A stretch of DNA of 64,000 nucleotides from NCBI RefSeq assembly GCF_046267875.1, contig NZ_CP176502.1:496001-560000 (forward strand), in the 5' to 3' direction. The notes under the pieces are model-generated. The model was given only the letters and a program-made list of their open reading frames with translations. It was not told the DNA's origin and did not search any database. This DNA comes from Mannheimia glucosida. GTDB taxonomy: Bacteria > Pseudomonadota > Gammaproteobacteria > Enterobacterales > Pasteurellaceae. Positions 1 through 9,265 of this stretch are shown one piece after another. Numbering within the stretch: position 1 is the first letter of the stretch; the number at the start of each line of letters is the position of its first letter. Made by a program: the position numbers and the translations under genes.

Positions 1-133
1 TGTTAACTAAAGTATAAGCACAGTAACGGGAACGCATAAGTTGCTCTGCGGTTTCCGGTATTCTGGCTTTTAAATAAAAAGGTTCACAACATTCGGTATA
101 GTTTTTGCCTGATTGGCAGTAACAAGCGGTCAT
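1..133 (-). CDS. ychJ: YchJ/UPF0225 family SEC-C motif protein, N-terminal part only
   Basis: The minus strand from 133 to the left edge encodes 44 residues that match the start of the YchJ (UPF0225) family: the SEC-C zinc-binding motif CYCQSGKNYTECC at about residues 4-16, followed by the conserved LMRSRYCAY at about 34-42. The rest of the gene lies outside the window. The family has no settled biochemical role; SEC-C motifs bind zinc and occur also in SecA. The start codon sits inside an uptake signal sequence, so the first codons (MTAC) are written by the complement of ACAAGCGGT. It is transcribed away from the origin region. Family assignment is firm, function is unknown. Confidence 0.8.
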   Translation of the reverse strand, partial: MTACYCQSGKNYTECCEPFYLKARIPETAEQLMRSRYCAYTLVN

Positions 134-219
134 TTTTACTTACTTTTTTGCATCTCAAATTGGCGTAAAATTTTAGCGTAGAAATAAGAGAAAAGGAATG
201 AGCTCTAAAAAACGTGACA

Positions 220-500
220 CACCCTTTGTGGATAACTTATGAAAAAAGTGTTGCATTTTTTGGGGGTTATTCTGTTTGTAATGTATTTATTTTGCCCTAT
301 GTGGATAACTTTAGATTTTATCCACAGGTTAATGGATTGAATTATTGATAGTATTCACCTATTTAAATTTTGCTAACTCATTGTTTTAAAATAAAAAGAT
401 CTTTTATCCCCTGTTATTTTAGGATCTAATAAGAGTAAGAATAAAGATCTTTATATAGATCTATATTATATTTAGTGTCGCTTTTAGATCTTAACCTCTC
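220..500. other. oriC: candidate chromosomal replication origin oriC
   Basis: This gene-free stretch has the layout of an enterobacterial-type oriC. Three perfect 9-mer DnaA boxes (TTATCCACA) are present: minus strand at 227-235 and 300-308, plus strand at 318-326. To their right is a very AT-rich segment with five GATCT motifs beginning at 398, 423, 446, 458 and 487. Two of these head adjacent 12-13-mers (GATCTTTATATAG at 446 and GATCTATATTATA at 458) that resemble the E. coli unwinding 13-mers. GATC is the Dam/SeqA site. The position immediately upstream of mnmG (gidA) is the classical origin location. IHF and Fis sites were not assigned. Exact borders are an estimate. Confidence 0.85.
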
Positions 501-585
501 TAAAAATCTATTTCCCAGATGATCCCTTTTTACGCTAAAATATGCGTTTATTTTTCAGCAGAATTTGTAAGATAGTAGAAGAGAT

Positions 586-2478
586 ATGATTTACAACCAA
601 ATTTACGATGTTATCGTGGTCGGCGGTGGTCACGCCGGCACAGAAGCGGCCCTAGCACCGGCACGAATGGGCTTAAAAACCCTGCTTTTAACCCATAATG
701 TAGATACCTTAGGGCAAATGTCGTGTAACCCTGCCATCGGTGGGATCGGCAAAGGCCATCTGGTTAAAGAGATCGATGCAATGGGCGGTTTAATGGCAAA
801 AGCGACTGACGTTGCCGGGATCCAATTCCGTACCCTAAACAGCTCGAAAGGGCCTGCGGTGCGTGCTACTCGAGCACAGGCAGACCGTGTGCTTTACCGT
901 AATGCAGTGCGTGCAGCATTAGAAAATCAACCGAATTTAGATATTTTCCAGCAAGAAGTGGTCGATATTTTGGTGGAAAACAACCGTGCAGTGGGTGCAG
1001 TCACCAAAATGGGCTTAACCTTTAAAGCCCGTGCGGTAGTTTTAACCGCTGGTACGTTCTTAGCGGGTAAGATCCACATCGGTTTAGATAACTATGCAGG
1101 AGGTCGTGCCGGCGATCCTGCTGCAACAATGTTAGCAGATCGTCTGCGTGATCTTAATTTGCGTGTTGATCGCCTTAAAACCGGCACACCACCTCGCCTC
1201 GATGCCCGTACCATCAACTTTGACGTACTTGCCAAACAGCACGGTGATGAGGTGTTACCGGTATTCTCTTTTATGGGTGATGTCTCACAGCACCCACGCC
1301 AAATTCCGTGCTACATCACCCACACTAACGATCAAACTCACGATTTAATTCGCAACAGTCTTGATCGTAGCCCAATGTACACCGGTATTATCGAAGGGGT
1401 TGGCCCACGTTATTGCCCATCAATTGAAGATAAAGTAATGCGTTTTGCGGAGAGAAATTCGCACCAAATCTACTTAGAGCCGGAAGGTTTAAATACGATT
1501 GAAGTTTACCCGAACGGAATATCCACCAGCTTGCCGTTTGATGTGCAAATGGGGATCGTCAACTCAATGAAAGGCTTGGAAAACACCCGTATCATCAAAC
1601 CGGGCTATGCGATTGAGTACGACTACTTCGACCCGCGTGACTTAAAACCGACCCTTGAAACCAAAGCGATTGACGGCTTATTCTTTGCCGGACAAATTAA
1701 CGGTACGACCGGCTATGAAGAGGCTGGCGCACAAGGCTTGCTGGCTGGGATTAACGCTGGTTTACAGGTTCAAGGCAAAGAAGCGTGGTTCCCAACGCGT
1801 GATCAAGCCTATACCGGCGTACTGGTGGACGACCTCTGCACACTAGGCACTAAGGAACCGTACCGTGTCTTTACCTCCCGTGCTGAATACCGCCTGTTAC
1901 TGCGTGAAGACAATGCTGATATCCGCTTAACGCCAAAAGCCCACGAACTTGGTTTGATTGATGAAGCTCGTTGGGCAAGATTTAATCAAAAAATGGAAGC
2001 GATTGAGCAAGAAAGAGCCCGTTTGAAATCCACTTGGGCACATTTGCAAATGCCAAATTTGGACGAATTGAACTCGTTATTGGCTAACCCTTTAGCCCGT
2101 GAAGCAAGCGGTGAAGATTTAATCCGCCGTCCGGAAATGAGTTATGAAAAACTGACCCAAATCGCCCCATTTGCCCCTGCTATTGAAGACAAGCAAGCGG
2201 CAGAACAGGTGGAAATTGCGATTAAATATCAAGGCTATATTGAGCATCAATACAACGAAATCGAACGCCATAAACGCCACGAAAACACCCAAATTCCGCC
2301 GGAATTTGATTATGACAAAGTAGATAGTCTATCGAATGAAGTTCGTGCAAAATTAATGCAACATAAGCCTGTTTCCATCGGACAAGCCAGCCGTATTTCA
2401 GGTATTACACCTGCTGCGATTTCCATTCTACTGGTGAATTTGAAAAAGCAGGGAATGTTAAAACGGGGTGAGTTGTAA
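586..2478 (+). CDS. mnmG: tRNA uridine-5-carboxymethylaminomethyl modification enzyme MnmG (GidA)
   Basis: MnmG works with MnmE to install the (carboxymethyl)aminomethyl group on U34 of tRNAs reading two-fold degenerate codons. The 630-residue protein has the expected full length. An N-terminal FAD-binding Rossmann motif VVGGGHAGTEAA lies at residues 11-22, followed by the family signatures KGPAVRATRAQADR (about 88-101) and a second flavin-contact segment GLFFAGQINGTTGYEEAG (about 365-382). The C-terminal helical region with IKYQGYIEHQ (about 545) is the MnmE/tRNA-binding part. The start is preceded by an AGAAGAG Shine-Dalgarno. The gene lies directly downstream of oriC, and rsmG follows after 229 bp that contain a uptake-signal hairpin. 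One small oddity is APARMG where most family members have AAARMG. Confidence 0.97.
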   Translation: MIYNQIYDVIVVGGGHAGTEAALAPARMGLKTLLLTHNVDTLGQMSCNPAIGGIGKGHLVKEIDAMGGLMAKATDVAGIQFRTLNSSKGPAVRATRAQADRVLYRNAVRAALENQPNLDIFQQEVVDILVENNRAVGAVTKMGLTFKARAVVLTAGTFLAGKIHIGLDNYAGGRAGDPAATMLADRLRDLNLRVDRLKTGTPPRLDARTINFDVLAKQHGDEVLPVFSFMGDVSQHPRQIPCYITHTNDQTHDLIRNSLDRSPMYTGIIEGVGPRYCPSIEDKVMRFAERNSHQIYLEPEGLNTIEVYPNGISTSLPFDVQMGIVNSMKGLENTRIIKPGYAIEYDYFDPRDLKPTLETKAIDGLFFAGQINGTTGYEEAGAQGLLAGINAGLQVQGKEAWFPTRDQAYTGVLVDDLCTLGTKEPYRVFTSRAEYRLLLREDNADIRLTPKAHELGLIDEARWARFNQKMEAIEQERARLKSTWAHLQMPNLDELNSLLANPLAREASGEDLIRRPEMSYEKLTQIAPFAPAIEDKQAAEQVEIAIKYQGYIEHQYNEIERHKRHENTQIPPEFDYDKVDSLSNEVRAKLMQHKPVSIGQASRISGITPAAISILLVNLKKQGMLKRGEL

Positions 2479-2483
2479 ACACT

Positions 2484-2517
2484 ACAAGCGGTCTGTTTTC
2501 AAAAATTGACCGTTTGT
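2484..2517 (+). terminator. uptake-signal hairpin after mnmG
   Basis: Facing arms ACAAGCGGTC (2484-2493) and GACCGTTTGT (2508-2517), one G-U pair, with an A/T-rich loop, right after the mnmG stop. Two uptake signals in opposite orientation make the stem. No strong T-run follows, so termination may be partial. Confidence 0.55.
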
Positions 2518-2707
2518 ATTAATAAATTAAAGTGCATAAACTCGACTTTTCTCAGTTCGATCACCAAATGTTTGCTCAACATTCGTGGTATTTGCGCCTA
2601 TAGAGTATTTGATAATGTTTCTTGAAAATTTATTATTGGAAAAAAGTCATTCGCTAAGTAATCTGGCATTGCGTATAAATGAAAAGAATGATTAAGGAAT
2701 TTGCAAA

Positions 2708-3322
2708 ATGTTAGAAAAATTAGACCGCTTGCTTGCTCAAGCTGAAATAAATTTGACCGATCAACAAAAAGAGCAGTTAGTCGGTTTTGTGCGATTATTG
2801 GATAAATGGAATAAGGCGTATAACCTCACTTCTGTTCGCAACCCTGATGAAATGTTGGTTAAACACATTTTAGATAGTCTTGTGGTTAGCCGCCATTTAC
2901 AGGGCGAAACGTTTATTGATGTGGGAACCGGTCCGGGCTTACCGGGGATTCCGCTCGCAATCGCGAATCCGGATAAACAATTTGTATTGCTTGACAGCCT
3001 TGGCAAACGGATTACTTTTATTAAAAACGCGTTGCGTGAGCTTGGGATTAAGAACGTTACCCCGGTGCAAAGTCGAGTGGAAGAATACAGCGAAAGCCAA
3101 TTTGACGGCGTATTAAGCCGAGCTTTTGCCTCACTTAATGATATGGTGAGCTGGTGCTACCATTTACCGACTGAAAACGGAAAATTTTATGCGTTAAAAG
3201 GCGTGTATGACGAGCAGGAAACAGCTGAAATTAAACAGCCTATTCAGTTGGTGGAAGTGATTAAGCTTGAAGTACCTGAGTTGGTAGGAGAAAGGCATTT
3301 AGTAGTGTTGAAAAAGCCCTAA
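2708..3322 (+). CDS. rsmG: 16S rRNA (guanine527-N7)-methyltransferase RsmG (GidB)
   Basis: RsmG methylates N7 of G527 in 16S rRNA using S-adenosylmethionine; loss gives low-level streptomycin resistance in other bacteria. The protein is 204 residues, close to the E. coli 207. The SAM-binding loop DVGTGPGLPG is at residues 71-80, preceded by the family motif KHILDSLV (about 52-59). SRAFASLNDM (about 137-146) belongs to the conserved catalytic face. The ATG follows AAGGAATTTGCAAA. It keeps the usual mnmG-rsmG pairing, but the atp operon that normally follows in E. coli is displaced about 27 kb to the right. A paired uptake-signal hairpin and a second terminator follow the stop. Confidence 0.96.
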   Translation: MLEKLDRLLAQAEINLTDQQKEQLVGFVRLLDKWNKAYNLTSVRNPDEMLVKHILDSLVVSRHLQGETFIDVGTGPGLPGIPLAIANPDKQFVLLDSLGKRITFIKNALRELGIKNVTPVQSRVEEYSESQFDGVLSRAFASLNDMVSWCYHLPTENGKFYALKGVYDEQETAEIKQPIQLVEVIKLEVPELVGERHLVVLKKP

Positions 3323-3342
3323 TACCTTGGAAGTTTAATGAT

Positions 3343-3388
3343 ACAAGCGGTCGAATTTGTAAATTTTTTTGCAAATCTGACTGCTTGT
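3343..3388 (+). terminator. uptake-signal hairpin after rsmG
   Basis: Arms ACAAGCGGTC (3343-3352) and GACTGCTTGT (3379-3388) with an inner ATTTG/CAAAT extension. It lies 20 bp after the rsmG stop. Confidence 0.55.
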
Positions 3389-3404
3389 GTTAACTATTTT
3401 TCAT

Positions 3405-3437
3405 AAAGCATACCTGGTTAATAAGGTGTGCTTTTTT
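3405..3437 (+). terminator. Rho-independent terminator
   Basis: An 11-bp stem AAAGCATACCT / AGGTGTGCTTT with one G-U pair, followed by a run of six T. It ends the mnmG-rsmG unit before the xylose operon. Confidence 0.8.
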
Positions 3438-3471
3438 ATAACCTATTATTTCATCTGATTTATTTCTATTT

Positions 3472-3487
3472 TGTGATGTGCTTCACA
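3472..3487. promoter_or_regulatory. CRP site upstream of the xyloside operon
   Basis: TGTGATGTGCTTCACA is a perfect TGTGA-N6-TCACA cAMP-CRP palindrome about 100 bp before the symporter start. It implies catabolite control of the operon. Confidence 0.85.
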
Positions 3488-3588
3488 AAAACAAAAAAAC
3501 ATAATGTAGTAAAAAATATTCGTAATTGAAGCCCTTATTTCTTTACCTGAAAATAAGCGAACTTAATTATATAACGAGGAGGTTCGTA

Positions 3589-5037
3589 ATGAACAGGGTA
3601 ACAAATAAGGCAGATGAGTTTGCTAAACTCAGTACGTTTGAACGTATTGCTTATGGTAGTGGCGACTTAGCCCAAAATTTAGTTTTTGGTACAGTTGGTG
3701 GCTTCTTACTCACTTACTTAACTACTGTAAACGGCATTTCTGCCGCAGCAGGAGCAACGATTTTCTTAATTGTAAAATGGGGAAATGTGTTTTGGGATCC
3801 GTTTGTCGGTGCCTTTATTGATAAAAGCAAGCCCTCAGCACAGGGTAAATACCGCCCGTATTTACTGAAATTTGGGATTCCTCTTGTGGTTTTAGCTTCA
3901 CTACTATTTCTTCCTCTTGAATCAGTACGTGGCTCAGTGATTTATGCTTTCCTTTCTTATTTTGCCACTGCGATGGTTTATTCTTTTGTTAATATTCCTT
4001 ATGGCTCGCTTTCTGCTTCTCTTACTCGAGACACAGACGAAATTGCTAAATTAACCACAACCCGTATGACAATGGCAAATATCGCTAATTTGTTTGTTTA
4101 TACCTTATTCCCACTTTTTGTGCAGTTACTTGCACCACACGCCGAATTAAAAAACACCGGCTTTTTCGGTATTGAGCTCTATTTAGGTGATTATATGTCT
4201 GCTGCTGCAGGCCCTGCTTGGTTTAAGGTTTATGCGGTCTATATGGTAATTGGATTTGTGGCGTTAATGCTCTCTTATTTTGGTACTAAAGAGCGGATTA
4301 TTCCAACAGCGGAAGAAACAGATAAAGTCAAGTATTCAGATTTAGTTAATGAACTCAAACGCAATCGTCCATTACAGATTTTAGGGTTATTCTTCTTAAT
4401 AGGTTTTACTTTTATGTTCTTCGGAAATACGGTGTGGCCTTTTTACCTAAAATATAATATTGGGCATTCTGAGTGGATTGCCTCCGTCGGTTTATTAGGC
4501 TCTATCCCTGGGATTTTCCTTGTATTCTTATGGCCGAAACTACGTCGCACTATCGGTAAAAAGAACTTTTTCTATCTATTTTTAGGGATTTTCGTTCTAG
4601 GGCAACTTTGTCTATGGGCATGGCAATTTGACTCCTTCAAAGACTCTCCAACCTTAGGCTATATCGGTCGTTTCTTACAACAATGGGGATTAACTTCTGC
4701 TACCGGTTTTATGTGGGCGTTAGTGCCTGAGGTTGTTACCTTTGGAGAGTTTAAGTCGAAAAAACGTGTAGCAGGTATTATTAATGCGTTAATGGGCTTG
4801 TTCTTTAAAATCGGCTTGGCATTAGGCGGTATTATTCCGGGTTATATTAATGCGGTTTATGGTTTTAACGGCTCGCTTTTGGCTCAAACCGAAGAGGCTT
4901 TATTTGGCATCAATCTTTCAATGATTTGGGCTCCAATTATTTTAGCGATTATTGCAGGATTTGTGATGAGTCGCTATCCGTTAAGCGATACTGATATTGA
5001 TCATATCAACGAAAAAATTACTGCTTATTCCAAATAA
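3589..5037 (+). CDS. GPH-family xyloside/oligosaccharide:cation symporter
   Basis: This is a twelve-span member of the glycoside-pentoside-hexuronide:cation symporter family (the YicJ/YagG/XynT/MelB group). The start region ERIAYGSGDLAQN and the early DPFVGAFIDKS loop are typical of the family. The start at 3589 was chosen because AACGAGGAGG lies just upstream; an in-frame TTG 63 bp earlier has no ribosome site. This gives 482 residues. It is followed after 22 bp by an intracellular GH43 beta-xylosidase, so the likely cargo is xylobiose or other xylosides taken up with Na+ or H+. The substrate is inferred from context. A perfect CRP site lies upstream. Confidence 0.88.
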   Translation: MNRVTNKADEFAKLSTFERIAYGSGDLAQNLVFGTVGGFLLTYLTTVNGISAAAGATIFLIVKWGNVFWDPFVGAFIDKSKPSAQGKYRPYLLKFGIPLVVLASLLFLPLESVRGSVIYAFLSYFATAMVYSFVNIPYGSLSASLTRDTDEIAKLTTTRMTMANIANLFVYTLFPLFVQLLAPHAELKNTGFFGIELYLGDYMSAAAGPAWFKVYAVYMVIGFVALMLSYFGTKERIIPTAEETDKVKYSDLVNELKRNRPLQILGLFFLIGFTFMFFGNTVWPFYLKYNIGHSEWIASVGLLGSIPGIFLVFLWPKLRRTIGKKNFFYLFLGIFVLGQLCLWAWQFDSFKDSPTLGYIGRFLQQWGLTSATGFMWALVPEVVTFGEFKSKKRVAGIINALMGLFFKIGLALGGIIPGYINAVYGFNGSLLAQTEEALFGINLSMIWAPIILAIIAGFVMSRYPLSDTDIDHINEKITAYSK

Positions 5038-5059
5038 TTTGAGTATAGGAGAATAGATT

Positions 5060-6748
5060 ATGCAAATTCAAAATCCAGTTTTACCCGGTTTCAATCCAGA
5101 TCCATCTATTGTGCGTGTGGGAGATACTTATTACATTGCAACTTCCACTTTTGAATGGTTTCCGGGGGTGAGAATTCACGAGTCGAAAGATTTAGTGCAT
5201 TGGAATTTAGTGAAAAATGTCTTAGATACAACCACCTTGTTGGATATGCGAGGCAATCCCTCTTCAGGTGGTATCTGGGCTCCCGATCTCTCTTATGCTG
5301 ATAGCAAATTTTGGTTGGTTTATACCGATGTAAAAATTACTGACGGTGCATTCAAAGATATGACCAACTACCTCACTACAGCTAAAGATATTCAAGGACC
5401 TTGGTCAGATCCGATTAAATTAAACGGTGTGGGATTTGATGCTTCTTTGTTCCACGATGATGATGGGCGAAAATATTTAGTGCAACAGACTTGGGATCAC
5501 CGTGAATATCATCACCCCTTTGACGGTATTACGTTAACGGAATTTGATGTTGCCACAATGAAACTCAAACCTGAAACCCAGCGTACGATTTTTGAAGGTA
5601 CAGAAGTTAAATTGGTGGAAGGTCCACATATTTATAAAATTAATGGCGAATATTATCTGTTTGCGGCGGAAGGCGGCACAGTATTTACGCATCAAGAAGT
5701 AGTGGCTCGTTCTAAAACATTGGAGGCTCACTCTTTCCAACTGGCTCCAAATACACCGTTTATTACTAATTTTGATACACCTAATTCTTACCTACAAAAA
5801 CAAGGGCACGGTTCATTAGTTGATACCCCAAGTGGTGAATGGTATTACGCTTCCCTCACAGCAAGACCTTGGAATCATGCAACGGAATCCGCAACCGATC
5901 CTCGTGGTTGGTCAACATTAGGGCGTGAAACCGCCATTCAAAAAGTAGAATTTGATCAAGACGGCTTGCCTTATATTGTGGGTGGACACGGTGGAAAAAC
6001 CTTTGTAGAAGCCCCAAAAGATGCAATTTTTACCGAAGCTCCTGTTGATCATTCTCAACACGATGAGTTTGATAGCTCAACGTTAGATATTAACTGGAAC
6101 ACGTTAAGAGTGCCTTTTAGTAAAGAGATGGGCGAAGTCGGTAATGGTGTTTTAAAATTGATTGGTCGAGGCTCTCTTGCAAATACACACGATTTATCGC
6201 TAATCGCACGCCGTTGGCAAGCCTTCTATTTTGATGCGGAAACCAAAGTGAAATTTACACCGTTTTCTTATCAATCTATGGCAGGTTTAACCAACTATTA
6301 CAATCACTCACACTGGTCTTGGATTTTCATCACCAAAAATGATCAAGGACAACAGGTTATTGAAGTTGCAGAAAATAAAGGTGGACTCAGAAATGGGCAA
6401 TATACTTCTTACCTTAAAGATAAAGCAATTATCATTCCTGATGGAACGGAGTATGTTTGGTTTAAGACTAAAGTTCGGAAAGAAACTTACCGTTACGAAT
6501 ATTCATTCGATGGCAAACAATGGCACACTATTCCGGTTGAATTAGATGCGGCAGTGCTTTCAGATGATTATGTGTTACGCAGTTATGGCGGTTTCTTCAC
6601 AGGCGCTTTTGTCGGGCTGGCTGCAGTGGATTACTCCGGTTATGAATCTACAGCGGAATTTAGCTACTTTGACTATAAAGAGTTAGGCGATAAGCAACTT
6701 ACAGACGGCTCATACTCTTGGGAAAAATCTGAAAGTCGCTTTGGCTAA
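5060..6748 (+). CDS. xynB: cytoplasmic GH43 beta-xylosidase
   Basis: Glycoside hydrolase family 43 enzyme that cuts xylobiose and short xylo-oligosaccharides to D-xylose. The 562-residue protein has no signal peptide. The five-bladed propeller carries the catalytic set: general base D14 (FNPDPSIV), the pKa-modulating D127 (GVGFDASLF) and general acid E187 (VEGPHIY). The C-terminal third (from about 330) is the beta-sandwich GH43_C2 domain typical of the roughly 540-560-residue Selenomonas-type enzymes. It sits between the symporter and an aldo/keto reductase with short spacers, so uptake and hydrolysis are coupled. Secondary arabinofuranosidase activity is common in this family and cannot be excluded. 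Confidence 0.93.
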   Translation: MQIQNPVLPGFNPDPSIVRVGDTYYIATSTFEWFPGVRIHESKDLVHWNLVKNVLDTTTLLDMRGNPSSGGIWAPDLSYADSKFWLVYTDVKITDGAFKDMTNYLTTAKDIQGPWSDPIKLNGVGFDASLFHDDDGRKYLVQQTWDHREYHHPFDGITLTEFDVATMKLKPETQRTIFEGTEVKLVEGPHIYKINGEYYLFAAEGGTVFTHQEVVARSKTLEAHSFQLAPNTPFITNFDTPNSYLQKQGHGSLVDTPSGEWYYASLTARPWNHATESATDPRGWSTLGRETAIQKVEFDQDGLPYIVGGHGGKTFVEAPKDAIFTEAPVDHSQHDEFDSSTLDINWNTLRVPFSKEMGEVGNGVLKLIGRGSLANTHDLSLIARRWQAFYFDAETKVKFTPFSYQSMAGLTNYYNHSHWSWIFITKNDQGQQVIEVAENKGGLRNGQYTSYLKDKAIIIPDGTEYVWFKTKVRKETYRYEYSFDGKQWHTIPVELDAAVLSDDYVLRSYGGFFTGAFVGLAAVDYSGYESTAEFSYFDYKELGDKQLTDGSYSWEKSESRFG

Positions 6749-6766
6749 AATGAGGAGAATATCACA

Positions 6767-7747
6767 ATGAAACAACGCAGATTTGGTAAAACCAACAAAA
6801 TGGTTTCAGAAATTGGGTTAGGCACTTGGCAGCTTGGGACCAAATGGGGTGAACCGTTCAATCATCAAGAGGCGATGGCAATTTTAGAAACCGCTTATGA
6901 GCAAGGCATCAATTTTATTGATACCGCTGATGTGTATAACAACGGGCAAAGCGAGAAAGCCATTGGTGATATTTTGAAAAAATACCCTGACTTTTTCTAT
7001 GTCGTTACCAAATGTGGACGTGCGTTAAACCCGCATACTGCTGAAATGTACACGCCACAGGCAATCGAAAAATTTGTTGATGGTAGTTTAAGCCATCTTG
7101 GCACGGAAAAGTTGGATATGATTTTGCTCCACTGCCCGCCAACGCCGGTTTATCGCAATGATGAGATTTTTACGAAATTGGAACAGCTTAAAGCCGGCGG
7201 AAAATTAATAGACTACGGTGTGAGTATCGAAACGGTAGAGGAAGGCTTGTTGGCAATGGAGTATGACATTGCGGCAATGGAAGTTATCTTCAATATGTTC
7301 CGCTTAAAGCCGTTAGAGCAGCTCTTCCCAACCGCTCAGCAAAAAGATGTGGGTATTATTGCCCGTGTACCGTTGGCAAGTGGTTTGCTTACAGGCAGAT
7401 ATAATACCAACACCCAATTTGGCAAAGACGACCACCGTACATTTAACCGCAATGGCGAAGCCTTTGACAAAGGCGAAACTTTTTCGGGCGTGGATTATCA
7501 ACTTGGTTTACAAGCGGTGGAAGAATTGAAAGCCCTATTCGGCACGGAAGATTTAATTCCTTACTCCCTACGTTGGGTATTGATGAATGAAGCTGTGAGT
7601 ACAGTAATCCCGGGAGCAAGTAAGGTTTCACAAGTAATTACTAACGCAGCGGTGGATAATTTCCCTCCACTAACTGAAAATGAAATGCAAAAAGTGGAAG
7701 ATATTTACAACCGCTTAATTCGCCCAAGTGTGCATCATTTGTGGTAA
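6767..7747 (+). CDS. aldo/keto reductase, third gene of the xyloside operon
   Basis: NADPH-dependent aldo/keto reductase of 326 residues with the full catalytic tetrad: D52 and Y57 (FIDTADVY), K82 (VTKCG) and H122 (ILLHCPP). The end IPGASKVSQV (about 282-291) is the cofactor-phosphate-binding segment. It starts 18 bp after xynB with a GAGGAG ribosome site and is followed by a clear terminator, so it belongs to the same transcript. A role in reducing a sugar aldehyde such as xylose, or oxidising a sugar derivative, is possible from context. The sequence does not determine the substrate. Confidence 0.85.
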   Translation: MKQRRFGKTNKMVSEIGLGTWQLGTKWGEPFNHQEAMAILETAYEQGINFIDTADVYNNGQSEKAIGDILKKYPDFFYVVTKCGRALNPHTAEMYTPQAIEKFVDGSLSHLGTEKLDMILLHCPPTPVYRNDEIFTKLEQLKAGGKLIDYGVSIETVEEGLLAMEYDIAAMEVIFNMFRLKPLEQLFPTAQQKDVGIIARVPLASGLLTGRYNTNTQFGKDDHRTFNRNGEAFDKGETFSGVDYQLGLQAVEELKALFGTEDLIPYSLRWVLMNEAVSTVIPGASKVSQVITNAAVDNFPPLTENEMQKVEDIYNRLIRPSVHHLW

Positions 7748-7762
7748 TTTATCCAACGCTAT

Positions 7763-7795
7763 AAAAAATGGAACTCTAACTTGAGTTCCATTTTT
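7763..7795. terminator. bidirectional terminator between the xyn operon and the GlpT-like gene
   Basis: Stem AAAAATGGAACTC / GAGTTCCATTTTT with a short loop and T-runs in both directions, between converging genes. Confidence 0.85.
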
Positions 7796-7808
7796 GTCAA
7801 TTTTAGCC

Positions 7809-9149
7809 TTAAACCTCTAACTGTTTAGAGGTTTTTTTAAACAGAGTCAATGCAATAAACGCAAAGGCTAAGAAACAGGAAAGGATCAGGGCATAGAAAC
7901 CACCGTCCCAGCCGAACATATCCACCAGTTTACCCATCACATAACCGGCGCTGGCCGAGCCTAACAGATAGCCGAATAAACCGGTTAAACCTGTTGCGGT
8001 GCCGGTGGCAACGCGTGGCACTAAATCAGCCGCTTGTAAACCGATCATCATCACCGGGCCGTAGATTAAGAAACCAATAGCCACTAAGCAGATATTGTCG
8101 ATTAACGGGTTACCAGCAGGGTTTTTCCAGTAAACCACAATCGCAATCAGTACACCGGCAAGGAATAATAACATCGGTGGCGCACGGTGTCCTTTGAACA
8201 CTTTGTCACTTAGATAACCGCTTGCAAGCATACCGAAGATACCGGCATATTCATACAAGAAGTACGCCCAGCTTTGTTTATCCACTGAGAAGTGTTTCAC
8301 TTCTTTGAGGTAAGTCGGCGCCCAGTCGATAATCCCGTAGCGAATGAAGTACACAAACACGTTCGCAATCGCAATCGCCCAGAGGAATTTGTTGTTTAAA
8401 ATGTATTTATAGAAAATGTCTTTTGAAGAAAGGGTGTGTGCGGATTCCACTTTTTCAACGATTTTCTCCCCTTTCCATTGATCAACCGGTGGTAAACCTT
8501 GTGACTCTGGCGTATCACGCATTAAATAGAACATCACAAATGCCAACACAATTGCAATCAGCGCAGGTAGATAGAACAGTGATTGCCACACACCAAAAAT
8601 CGACAAGCCTAAAATCGCCAACGGCCCGATTAAACCACCGCCCAAGTTGTGCGATACGTTCCACCAGCTCCACCAAACACCACGTTCAGAGGTCGAGAAC
8701 CAGTTAGTCATTGTTTTCGCACCCGGTGGATAGCCCATACCTTGGAACCAGCCGTTCAAGGCAGAGAGTAAAATCATCAACGGAATGGAGGCAAGTACGC
8801 CCGGTACTAAGCCGAAAATCAGGCTGACAATCGCTGAACCAAGTAAGCCGATAGTGATAAAGTATTTCGGGTTAGAACGGTCGGAAACGTTACCCATAAT
8901 AAATTTACTGAACCCGTAAGCAAGCGATAACGCTACACCAACTGTCCCTAAATCGGCTTTGGTAAAGCCATATTCATCAATCAAATACGGCATTGCCAAC
9001 GAGAAGTTTTTACGAATTAAATAATATGCCGCATAGCCGATAAACACACCGGCAAACACTTGCCAACGTAATTTGTGATACTCTGCATCAACTCTGCTTG
9101 ATTCCACTTTTTGTTCTGCCGGTGGAGAGGCTCTTAGGAAGGAAAACAT
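7809..9149 (-). CDS. OPA-family organophosphate:phosphate antiporter, GlpT paralogue
   Basis: Twelve-span major-facilitator protein of the organophosphate:inorganic phosphate antiporter family. Shared marks with GlpT are LRWQVFAGVFIGYAAYYLIRK near the N-terminus, FSKFIMGNVSDRSNP, GWFQGMGYPPGAKTM and a GWDGGF near the end. It differs from true GlpT (WPPCGRTMVHWW) in the helix-4/5 region, where it reads YPPGAKTMTNWF. The start at 9149 follows AAGGAGT with good spacing, giving 446 residues. It lies downstream of glpQ in the same direction, separated by a hairpin. It may carry glycerol-3-phosphate or another phosphoester such as a hexose phosphate or phosphoglycerate; the substrate is unresolved. 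Confidence 0.85.
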   Translation of the reverse strand: MFSFLRASPPAEQKVESSRVDAEYHKLRWQVFAGVFIGYAAYYLIRKNFSLAMPYLIDEYGFTKADLGTVGVALSLAYGFSKFIMGNVSDRSNPKYFITIGLLGSAIVSLIFGLVPGVLASIPLMILLSALNGWFQGMGYPPGAKTMTNWFSTSERGVWWSWWNVSHNLGGGLIGPLAILGLSIFGVWQSLFYLPALIAIVLAFVMFYLMRDTPESQGLPPVDQWKGEKIVEKVESAHTLSSKDIFYKYILNNKFLWAIAIANVFVYFIRYGIIDWAPTYLKEVKHFSVDKQSWAYFLYEYAGIFGMLASGYLSDKVFKGHRAPPMLLFLAGVLIAIVVYWKNPAGNPLIDNICLVAIGFLIYGPVMMIGLQAADLVPRVATGTATGLTGLFGYLLGSASAGYVMGKLVDMFGWDGGFYALILSCFLAFAFIALTLFKKTSKQLEV

Positions 9150-9265
9150 CTTATTACTCCTTAACAATGAAATCCTATGCTCAATTTAGCACTTCATTTG
9201 GAGTATAAAAAGCAGATTTTTTCAAATTTGTGAGCAAGATCAAAAATTTTTTGAGCGAAAGCGAA

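Noticed and set aside
2482..2520. Short repeats suggesting a CRISPR array
   Set aside because: The recurring 9-mer is the Pasteurellaceae uptake signal, found at scattered positions and both orientations rather than at regular spacing.
3526..3588. Upstream TTG start for the xyloside symporter
   Set aside because: No ribosome site; AACGAGGAGG stands directly before the ATG at 3589, which gives a normal family N-terminus.
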